Positions 38,666-47,439 of a DNA stretch of 64,000 bases are shown here, piece after piece. This DNA comes from Tubiluchus corallicola (taxonomy: Eukaryota; Priapulida; Priapulimorpha; Priapulimorphida; Tubiluchidae), in assembly GCA_030141605.1 (NCBI GenBank), contig JAQGDQ010000012.1, forward strand, positions 1 to 64,000, written 5' to 3'. Position 1 is the first letter of the stretch. The number at the start of each line of letters is the position of its first letter. The position numbers and the translations under genes are program-made. The notes under the pieces were generated by a model. The model did no database searches. It had not been told where the DNA came from and saw nothing but the letters and a program-made list of their open reading frames with translations.

Positions 38666-38905
38666 CAGTAGGCACCGTTTATTAAACTCACAATTAATAG
38701 AATCAGTCGCCTAATCAACTCAAAAGCACCAGGTACGGAGTGCTTCTATTCAAATGTATATAAAAACTGTAGATAATAGACTGAGATAACTCCACATAAT
38801 TGATTCAATATGTTTGCTTGACGTGCTTCAATAAAACACTTTTGTTCGACCAATTAGCTTTTATGACTTTTATGTCATCTTAGTTCACTTTTGTGCTGTG
38901 ATCCC
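38666..38905 (+). mobile_element. Left end of a pogo/Tigger-like element, truncated
   Basis: From CAGTAGGCACCGTTTATTAA (preceded by TA) this segment is closely similar, for about 230 bp, to the left half of the element at 48564. Shared phrases include CTTCTATTCAAATGTATATA (here) and the TTTTATGTCATC/ACTTTTGTGC stretch at the right. Similarity stops near 38900, just before a LINE fragment. No right terminal inverted repeat is present. Confidence 0.65.
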
Positions 38906-38984
38906 GAAGCACCCTAGCAACTTTGATGGTCTATTTATGCCCGAATTAGTAGAACTTGACTGAATGCTCAATACATCAATGCTT

Positions 38985-39110
38985 ACGCAAGATATTGGCC
39001 CTTACATATGGAATTCAATTGCTCCAGGAATTAAAAATGCAAGCTCGTTGTCCATATTTAGAAAAAATTATAAATTAAACTTACTAGAAACATATAACTG
39101 ATCACTCAAT
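38985..39110 (+). mobile_element. LINE 3'-terminal coding fragment (plus strand)
   Basis: The plus strand reads GPYIWNSIAPGIKNASSLSI, then FRKNYKLNLLETYN and TGA at about 39102. This is the typical last segment of CR1/Rex/L2-type reverse transcriptases (WNSLPxxIKxxxSLxxFKxxLKxxL). It points toward, and is opposite in strand to, the LINE body at 39415-41085. Confidence 0.7.
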
Positions 39111-39414
39111 CATGACCATCATTTTCAAACTTCTCCTCTAGTATAATATTTTTATTACTTCCCACCCGTATATATATCTGCAATGCGCACCTCCATATGG
39201 TCTAAACAAGTGTTGCCTCCTCCATAAATTCTTAGCGAATGTGTTAAAGCATTTATCATTTCTCTGTACCGACCATCAGTTTACATCGTAATTATGAAAA
39301 TTAATACTACAAATGCCCACTGTAACTCACACTAACCATTAGCAATATATTGTAATTTTTCTCGTAACTAATTCTAGTGGCCTAGCACAAGCTAGCTTCT
39401 TAGGTCTCTAGCGC

Positions 39415-41085
39415 AGAATTCATGAATTATATCATGATGTACAGTATCAAAGGCCTTCGATAAATGTAAAAATATGGCACCGGTGTACTTATTATGATCC
39501 ATATTTAGTAACAGATTGTTTATAAGTTCAGCAATAGCTAAGGCTGTGCAGTATCTTTTGCGAAACCCAAACTGAAATCTAGAGAGAATTTTTTTGTCGT
39601 TTATAAATTTTATTAGTCTGTCATGAAGCAATTTTTAAATATTTTGGAGATAGGTGAAAGTAGTTATTGGGATTATTGGGGGAGTCGCCTTTATAAATAG
39701 GAATAATTTTAGCTATCTTTAAACAGTTAGGGAATGTACCTTCAGCAATAGCCTTGTTAAACAATTTAGTTAGAACAGGGGAAATAACGAGACCAGTTGA
39801 TTTGTAAAATGATATAGGAATATTTTCATGACCAGAGGCTTTGTTCTGATTTAAATTATTTATTAACTTCAGCTGCTATAACAAGCAGGGTGTTAACAAG
39901 AACGAATTTGGCAAAGGACATCCTAAAAAAAGACTGAAATGACAGTTGTGTGGGCTGTATTTTAGATGCCATACCAGGACCAATGGCAGCAAAAAAAGTG
40001 TTCATGACTTGACAGATATCAGTTATATCACTTGAGAGAATGCAATCTTTGTATACCTTTTTTGGTGTTACACATTGATGCAATTTAGCATTAATTAAAC
40101 TATTTATGGTCGACCAAAGTTTCTTTGTGTTATTTTTACTATTTTGCAAGATTTCTTGATAGTAGCTTTTTTGCAAAGTATTTTATATGGTTGAGTTTGT
40201 TTGAATAAACTTTGTATTTATGTTTATTATAAACATTGTTTGAGTTTTTAAATATATTAAACAGTTGGCTTCTAGTTTTAATAAATTTGAGTATGCCTGG
40301 TGTTATCCATGGCTTGTGAAAAGTTACCACTTCGCATCTTGATAAAGTTTTTAGAGGCACATGAGTATCGGGGAACTAAATTGAATGTTTGAAAAAACTG
40401 ATCAAAAGCCTCATTAGTAGATAAGTAAGAATAATCAATAGTATTGCTAGTGTGTGCAATTCATTTTAAAAGGCAGAGGAATTAAAGTTAGTTTTATCTC
40501 TAATTGTAATTTTAGTTTTCTGTTTAGTCAGATTAGTATTTTTGACAATTGCGAAAATAGGCAAGTGATCAGTCAGCCACTTTGTAAGTTATTATACCAT
40601 ATACAATAGGATTAATCAGATCATTATTATAGATATGGTCGATTAAGGTACCAGACTTTTTTGATATTCTTGTTGGTCTTGTAATTAGAGGAACAAATTG
40701 AGTAGAAAATACTACATTTAAGAAATTAGAAACATATGGTACGCTCTCAAACTGTAATAAATTTAAATTAATGTCACCACATATGTAAGCTATAGTCCCA
40801 CATTGTTGAATAGCAGTTAATACACAGTCCATTTCCTCTATAAAATGCGTAATAGGTGTACTTGGATGTCTATATATAAGGCCAAATAATATACTTTTTG
40901 AATTATTTAATGTTGATATGCAGATCCAGAGATCTTCTAAATTAATTTTTGAGATTTCTTTTAATACTTCGCCCTGCCTGTTTACTCTGGTTATTTCTTT
41001 TTCTGTCACTATTTTATATGAATTATTTATAGAGTAGTTTAAACAGAACACAACAGTCAGTCAAATGGGGTAATATTAGACAGTT
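39415..41085 (-). mobile_element. CR1/Rex-type LINE, 5' and 3' truncated
   Basis: The minus strand encodes, with a few frameshifts: an endonuclease part (YRHPSTP, ICGDINLNLLQ, TRPTRISKKSGTLIDHIY, 41051-40569), a linker (KPWITPGILKFIKTR, 40310-40260), and the reverse-transcriptase front half (NKASGHENIPISFYKSTGLV, LHDRLIKFIND, FGFRKRYCT, LSKAFDTVHHDII). Coding similarity ends near 39415, before the YADD box, so the copy is inactive. Only modest decay suggests a fairly recent insertion. Clade assignment is from motif memory. Confidence 0.88.
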
Positions 41086-41663
41086 ATATAGAGTGTTATT
41101 AAGTGAAATGTGTGTAATTTATTTTTAATAATTGAGATGATGCCAATAATTTTGGCAATTTTTGAACTTATATAATTAATATGGGGAATCTAATCGAGAT
41201 TGTCATGACATCTGACGCCCAAAAATTTTATAGTTTTAAATTAAATTTAACAATGTCACAGCCAATATCTATTCTTGAAGAGTTTACCTAGGGTCAGGTG
41301 AATAACCTGTACTGATCGGCTGACTGCTAGTGCTAGAGCTACACCCGTATTGTAAACAATTTAATGTAGTATGACAAACAAAGACGTGACGTAAAATTAC
41401 CGAGGCCGGCATTGAACAATTGCAAGACTAATGGCATGAAATAAGCTTTCGCGCCAACATGTAACAAAACGCAGCAGTAATCTGAAATTTTGAATTACCG
41501 AGGGTACCTGGCTGTGCCAAATGTTAACAAGCCTGCCTGAAAGAAATCGTTAATCTGTGTATATTAACATTGCTAACTCGAAAACTCGAGTGATTTGTTT
41601 TAAGATTATTCGATTTTCACAGTAACAAGATAATATAAAGATGCGCCTATTTCTTAAGCTCAT

Positions 41664-41828
41664 TTAAATTTCAAGTTTAATAAATCCACCTTTAACAAGA
41701 ACAGAAACCTTAGGAATATGAACCAACGGATGGTCATAATATACAGTTCCTTCTTTACGACTCGGTAAAGATCTTTTGAAATATTGCTTGCTAAGCTGAA
41801 CTAGGTCTGTATCCACTCCTTCCAAAGG
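41664..41828 (-). CDS. Terminal exon of an unrecognised gene
   Basis: A strong minus-strand acceptor (TCATTTTTGCAG) opens a frame of 54 codons to TAA at 41664. It begins PLEGVDTDLVQLSKQYFKRS and continues LPSRKEGTVYYDHPLVHIPK to a C-terminus GGFIKLEI. The residue mix (charged, Pro-rich, no low complexity) and the splice site make a real exon likely. Phase 0 at the acceptor is the open reading. I cannot name the family, and the join to an upstream exon is unresolved. Candidate upstream exons are at 42262-42408 and 42729-42792. Confidence 0.5.
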   Translation of the reverse strand, partial: PLEGVDTDLVQLSKQYFKRSLPSRKEGTVYYDHPLVHIPKVSVLVKGGFIKLEI

Positions 41829-42261
41829 CTGCAAAAATGACTTTCAAGTATGGTATAACAATCGCCTTGAAACTAAGAAACGCAATATTTAAGTACCTAC
41901 AAAGTTACTTTTAGTCGACGCACAACTTTTGTTACAGATGGGATAACTTTGAAGACACCAATAATCTCAAAATCTTTTATACAAAATGACAATTTATCTT
42001 TAAACAGAAAAGCTAATAAATTCCTCAAAAGTTCTAGAAGGTTCTTGAAACGTTTGAAGAAGTATTATACAAAGAAATATACAATGAGGACAATTAAGAA
42101 AGGGGTTGGGAAGAATACAGTTATCTGGCTTTATCTGGTTCAACATAAGTCATATAAATGTAAAAAAATCTTTAATGCGTGACGCATACATGTGCCATAC
42201 AGTAGTTTTTGAGCATGTAGGCTGATATGCCTCTGCTATATCATCATCACACGTAAAATTT

Positions 42262-42408
42262 TTATTTTCTTGTAAAAGCGTTGACAGTGGGCAGCCAAAT
42301 GTCTTTCATTCTGAAAACTTCACTCATTTCGAGTATAAGTGTTAGTATGCAATGGTGACCAGCTGTGTCACGTGGGTTTTCTTTATACATTAGGCTTAGT
42401 CGCTGCAT
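42262..42408 (-). CDS. Candidate exon, unrecognised
   Basis: A 48-codon minus-strand frame begins MQRLSLMYKENPRDTAGHHC and continues ILTLILEMSEVFRMKDIW, LPT. An acceptor CATGCAG ends just before the CGA codon at 42402. The frame closes with TAA at 42262. A weak donor (ACT|GTCAAC, phase 0) after WLPT would allow a join to the terminal exon at 41828. An overlapping alternative from a second acceptor (GTTTTCAG) reads NERHLAAHCQRFYKKIK in another frame. Protein-like, but the exon edges are uncertain. Confidence 0.3.
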   Translation of the reverse strand: MQRLSLMYKENPRDTAGHHCILTLILEMSEVFRMKDIWLPTVNAFTRK

Positions 42409-42728
42409 GACAAGAAGTACATCTTACCAATCTGGTAACAATTGTGAAATGAATATGGTATATATATAGGCTTGTACGTGCCCAGGTGGCTGTCAAAAAG
42501 TTTACACGTTTATAGCACTTCAGAATTACAAAAACGTAGACCTATATTATTATAGAGATCATCAACGTCTCTTACAGATGAAAGCAATCTGGCGTAAATG
42601 AAACAGTAAAAAAATTATTTGTCACCCTAAAGAGCATTATTTCCCATCGTTTATAGAAGCAAGAAAGGAGTAGTTTTCATAAGTCCATTATTAGTTTGGC
42701 AGGAGTTAGCATACAAAAAAACGTTTAC

Positions 42729-42792
42729 CCAATGTTCTAACAATTTGTGCCTTCTCATCTGTCACAGCAATGCATATATTGGCTTTGTCATA
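42729..42792 (-). CDS. Candidate small internal exon, unrecognised
   Basis: Between an acceptor (GCTGCACTCTAG) and a donor (TTGG|GTAAAC) the minus strand reads YDKANICIAVTDEKAQIVRT, then LG. It is 64 nt and ends in phase 1, which does not fit the phase-0 acceptor at 42402. Either an exon lies between them or this is a chance frame. Confidence 0.25.
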
Positions 42793-43689
42793 CTAGAGTG
42801 CAGCAAAACATTTAAGCACTAACATGAGGTAAGTCAGTTGCTTAGCTCTAGGACAATGCTTAGGGATAGCAAATTATTTTGTTGCCTCTTCAACACTAAG
42901 TCTTACCATGGCTAGCTTTTTCCTCTTCTGGCAAAATCTGAAATCTGGTCACCACTGACTGAACTGACAATCTGGTCACAGCAAAAACCTGACAGCGGGA
43001 CTGATTCCTTTCAGGGCCTACTGCATTTCACAATTTCATGAAAAGCTACACGAATGTTATTTCGAGGAAACATACCACCACCCAGCTGTCAAACATAACC
43101 TAGCCGTGTTGTGGCAGTATGTGCAGACAATGTTAGTTAACGAATAAGGTAGACCTTGTTCAAAAATCTACGGGATATGGCCTTTATGAGCTGGCAACAG
43201 CCATTAGTCATCTTGTTGACCATCTTGAATGCTGTGGGCATTCTGGACAATTTTCGATTGACTACATATCCAAATATTCAAAATTAATCAGTCGGATGGG
43301 TTTTAGCATTGTGCAGAATTTAACGCTTTTTAAGGCATAAAGGAGCAATTCTGTCATGTTGTACAACATTTGCAGCCATCTTGAAATGGGGTGATATTAC
43401 AGAGGCATTTAAGCATCAGATATGGATTCCTTGACCTTGTGACCTTGCACACCTGTATTTATATAACTCATAATTTATTGGGTAAAAGTACATTAACAAA
43501 AATATATGATTATTAATTACAAAGCATCAGATGAAACAAATATACAAAACAAAAACACATCAACAACAAAACAACATCAAATACTGATGTATGTCATAAA
43601 CGCAACTGCTCGTACACTTTCAACACACTAAAATTGATAACAAAGTTAACAATCCAATTTTATAAATGCAAAATTCTTTAGCTTCCTTC

Positions 43690-44320
43690 TATATTTACAA
43701 AAGATTTATTTATTAGGTTACAAACAATTGTTAGCATTTCTAGATCTTTGCGCCCTACCAAAAACAAATATTTGTCAGCATTATTCACATTAGTAAAATC
43801 GGGATATATGCTAGAGATTTTAGTAGAGCTATCTTTCTGTCAATTTTATATCTATCGCAGTTCATTAAGAAACGTTGCTCATCTTCAATACCTGATTATT
43901 TTCAATTAACAGGAAGCCTTTTTGGTTTATGATACCTTCCTGTTTCAATAGCTAAGATGTGTGAATTAATCCGGAAGTTTGCAAAACCTATTTTAGGCTT
44001 TCTTGGGATTTTCGGCCCCACCAAGTAATATTCAAGTTCAAACGGAAGTTTAAATTTGCAATAGTCCCCCAGTTTATTTCCTTCATTATTTTTTATGAAA
44101 CGCCTGTTAATTTCGAGTTTACAATTTGCTACATATACTATTTCAAATTTTTCTTAATTGCCCAAATAAGACGCATTTTATTGATGGTTGCTTGATTTTC
44201 TCAAACATGATTGTGTAAACCCAAGATGTACTAAAATATCTTTTACAAAATCTGGCCAGCTATTGATTCCATTGTGACATTGATTAAGAAGCGACTCATT
44301 GTACAAAAGACATGCAAATG
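43690..44320 (-). mobile_element. LINE C-terminal remnant, frame-broken
   Basis: The minus strand gives SWPDFVKDIL..LGFTQSCL (about 44280-44200), FRINSHILAIETGRYHKPKR (about 43980-43915) and IEDEQRFLMNCDRYKIDRK (about 43890-43830). This is the end region of many invertebrate LINEs (IETGRYxxPKIP ... VEDExHFLxxCxxY). Stops and frameshifts separate the pieces. No reverse-transcriptase core was found beside it. Confidence 0.55.
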
Positions 44321-45443
44321 AAGATGATGGCAGGTTGACTACATGTATCCAGCATTCGACAGATTATATTTATACAAATGGTGTATTTACCAAATTCACC
44401 CAGTACAGTGTTTTTGCTAGATTTATTATTAACTCAGAGGATATATATACAAAGCTTCTTATTTAAACTTTCCGCTTCTATATTGTTATAAGCAGCAGAT
44501 ACATTGTTATTAGAAATTTTCGTCTGAAATTGGTGCAAATGCTTTTGAACCAAAATCATTATCCTGTCTGCTCTGATAGGTATAGGATATAGCCCAAGCT
44601 TGTGAGCTAGCAACAGCCATATTGTCTGCAATTTTATAAATCGCGACCATATTGGACAAATTTCCATTGACTCGATATGCAAAATTGATCATCTTAGGTT
44701 GGAAAATACTAGTTTGTTGTGTGCTTCCGTTTATGGTGCGTGATGTCGGATGTATAGGGAATACAATATCGCTATATTCCAAATGACTGGAGTACTTACA
44801 TAGAGAAAGTTTATAGAAGAAGAAGACGATACATACAATCACATGAAGACATACATCTCATGACTAAGATTGCCTACTTCTAATCATTAAGCATTACATC
44901 TTAGTGTTCTAACATCATGATCTCAGCTTAGATTACTGCGTACAAGAATGGCATATGCGATAATATGTTTCAGCTTGATTTGCTATTAGTTATTAAGGGA
45001 TTAGTGTCTAAACAGCACGGACACTCTGTTTACAGCTCATACTGCTTAACTGAAATCAGAAGTTTTATGCATGCATAAGTACTCTATTAAATCTAGGCTC
45101 ATGCCTTAACAACTCAATGCAACTCCATAGCTCTGTGTCTAGCTAATAACTCTCTTTCATATCTTAACAGCTCAATACCCAGAATGCAATTCTCCACGTG
45201 GAAGCTCTGGAATTAGACTACATCTTCTAAAGAATGGCTTATTCAATGACCTGACTTCTACTTCACCTTCTACTCTAACTGCCGTATATATTTGCTATAA
45301 TCTCAAGTAATAAACTTTGCATTTCCACTGAATGTTATACAATAATTTCTTGACAGTATTTCTACTCTTAATGTGCTCTTGCACACGGCAAAGTTCATGG
45401 TTTTGAATCAAAATAAGTATTTTCCCATCATTCTGGTAGGCTA
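44321..45443. other. Intergenic DNA with a diverged repeat
   Basis: The piece around 44586-44700 (GTGAGCTAGCAACAGCCAT, then CATATTGGACAAATTTCCAT) is a diverged copy of 43185-43290 (ATGAGCTGGCAACAGCCAT, then CATTCTGGACAATTTTCGAT). I see no gene in the remainder. Confidence 0.4.
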
Positions 45444-45448
45444 AATAC

Positions 45449-45797
45449 TGTTGTGGAGATCCACTAGAGAATATTCTGTAGTATAGCAGACAATCTTCCT
45501 ACCTTGTGGAAGATTTGAGAACTTTCTATACACGATGCACGTAGTAGTTTCTAGATTGTTCTCATTGGCATTGATATATAAGGCGGAGATGGCCGCTCAA
45601 GATTATTCTTGTATTCTCAGATTAATTTCAGATTCTCGCTTTCTTGCTTTCACATTTCCAGATTATACTTGACTGTATATATTTTGCATTCCTTCATACT
45701 TTTGTGTTGTAGAATTCTTGCATAATAAACTAGTTTAATTTGACGACGTGATTTCTGGTTTTCTCTACGAGCTGTCCGAGAGAAACAAAACACAACA
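45449..45797 (+). repeat. 5' LTR
   Basis: 349 bp, TG...CA bounded. AATAAA (in CATAATAAACTAG at about 45721) is a possible poly(A) signal. The LTR is preceded by the target duplication AATAC. Confidence 0.8.
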
Positions 45798-45857
45798 AAT
45801 TTCGTCACAGTTGACAGGATCCTTGGTGACTCAGTGGACAGTTGTTTATCCTAGCAA

Positions 45858-46568
45858 TGATGGCAGAGCAGATGGGCAAACTTATCAAGCTCCTCCGCAA
45901 ACAGATGGATCAGCAAGCACAGCAGATTCATAACCAGAGGGAACAGATGGATCGGCAGGCACAGCAGATTCATATGCAGAGGGAACAGATGGATCGGCAG
46001 GTGCAGCAACACAAAGAAGATACAGACACTATAAGGACGCTGCTTCAGGCTCGAACTCCTGAAGATGATGCCAGTTCAAGCACCAGTCTTCCACCTGCAT
46101 CGGCACTTACAGCTGCTATTCCACCTTTTGCTGCTTTTGATCCAACTTCTGAACAGTGGCCTCACTACTGGTCAAGATTTGTACCTTCGTGGATGCCAAT
46201 GCAGTGCCTGACCAATGCAAGGCTCAAGTTTTTCTGACAAATCAGACTGCTGCCATCTACAAACAACTGGCAAATCTGGTGATGCAACAGTCTCCATCCA
46301 AGGATACCAATGAACTGACTATAGACGAGATTGTCGACTTTATGAAGGAACAGTTTGACCCAAAACTTTTGATTGTGCGAGAACGTTTCAAGTTCTGGAG
46401 TGAGATGCAATGGAAGCCAGGCGAAACTCTCCAGCATACGCCAAGCTGCTGCTACTTGTGACTTTTCTTCAATGATGAAACTCTGAGGCAGAGATTCATA
46501 TGCTCTGTCAACAACGAAGCTGTCTCGAAGGCTGTTTTCAAGATCAAGGACGAAGAGGTACTTCAACG
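45858..46568 (+). pseudogene. gag pseudogene of the LTR element
   Basis: Starts MMAEQMGKLIKLLRKQMD. Three 13-residue repeats of the type MDRQAQQIHxQRE follow, probably a coiled coil. Then come a Ser/Pro-rich linker and AFDPTSEQWPHYWSRF, where a frameshift (about 46180) moves the reading to CTFVDANAVPDQCKAQVFLT. Further frame breaks follow before DETLRQRFICSVNNEAVSKA. Gag normally binds and packages the element RNA. This copy is not translatable as one protein. I leave the breaks as they are. Confidence 0.75.
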
Positions 46569-46852
46569 TTAAGACCCTTCCTCATGGTGCAGTATGGAGA
46601 CGACACTGGGAACAGCTACGTCCGTGCTATGCTTCTGCGGAGGACTATGAACCTGGTGATGAGACGGACTTTACTTCTGAGCTTCCACCTGATCATCCAA
46701 TGGAGATCCTGGAAGAACTGCCAGAAACTCTGAAGCAGACCAGAGCACCTCGGCCCATGTCCAAGACCAAGCTGCCTGTGCCAGAGTATGGACTGGACAA
46801 TCTCAGACGCTCCAAGAGAACACCTAAGCCGAGAGAGAGACTTTGTTGCTGA
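46568..46852 (+). pseudogene. Tail of pol (integrase C-terminal end) fused after gag
   Basis: A 94-codon frame to TGA begins VKTLPHGAVWRRHWEQLRPC, the WRRHxxQLRP phrase found near the C-terminal end of Gypsy integrases. It ends LRRSKRTPKPRERL, also typical of the pol terminus. It follows gag within a few bases in a different frame, so the rest of pol was lost by an internal deletion with its breakpoint near 46550. Confidence 0.7.
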
Positions 46853-46886
46853 TGCTTTGGAGGTAGCATCAGTTTTGGTGGGGAGG

Positions 46887-46931
46887 TGTTGTGGAGATCC
46901 ACTAGAATATTAAACACAACAAAACACAACA
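46887..46931 (+). repeat. Shortened 3' LTR
   Basis: Only 45 bp: the first 20 bases and about the last 15-25 bases of the 349-bp LTR remain. It is followed by the target duplication AATAC. The loss of the LTR middle must postdate insertion or have arisen during reverse transcription. Confidence 0.8.
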
Positions 46932-46936
46932 AATAC

Positions 46937-47439
46937 CCATTCATTTCAGTCAAATGGTTGCCACGTTTTTGACGTCATAATTATATATACACCCTTTCTG
47001 GTGCTCAAATTTCGGACTATTTTGGATACTTGTTTGCGACATGTTATTCTCTAGGCCAAGTAGAACAAGAAAACACTAAAAAACATTTCTTGTGATTTTC
47101 TTGGTTAGGGCCATTTATCCAGCATAATATTAACCCTACAACACGGTACACGCGCGGCATTCCGGTGGTTTAGTTTGTAAACAAAGTTCATCGAAATAAC
47201 TCATGACAGTCAACATGCATTATTTCAGCGGCGTTAATTTGAAGAAAAGATCAACACGTGCGTCACAATAATTAACGTCAGAAAAGAAACGTTCGAAAGC
47301 AATGAGCTGTATTTCTGTTATAAATGAAGTAATTAATATTGCATATAAACGAAAACACCAAAATTGACCGGTCAGAACTACTTAGGGTACTGCAGTTGCG
47401 TGAAAAGAGTTATATAAGTTCAAGACTTTTTACGTAAAA
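46937..47439 (+). promoter_or_regulatory. Upstream region of the CxC/CxxC gene
   Basis: About 500 bp between the LTR element and the first ATG. CpG-bearing patches lie at about 47145-47290. TTATATAAG at about 47410 lies only 30 bp upstream of the ATG and could be a TATA-like element or plain 5' UTR. No other gene is seen here. Confidence 0.3.

Larger units (their letters stand above)
45449..46931 (+). mobile_element. Short LTR retrotransposon (Gypsy-type), internally deleted
   Basis: A 5' LTR (45449-45797) and a very short 3' LTR (46887-46931) share TGTTGTGGAGATCCACTAGA at the start and AACAAAACACAACA at the end. The 5-bp target duplication AATAC lies at 45444-45448 and 46932-46936. A purine tract GGTGGGGAGG directly precedes the 3' LTR. 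The internal part of about 1.09 kb holds a frame-broken gag and then the last part of pol; protease, reverse transcriptase, RNase H and the integrase core are gone. The element cannot move by itself. Confidence 0.85.
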
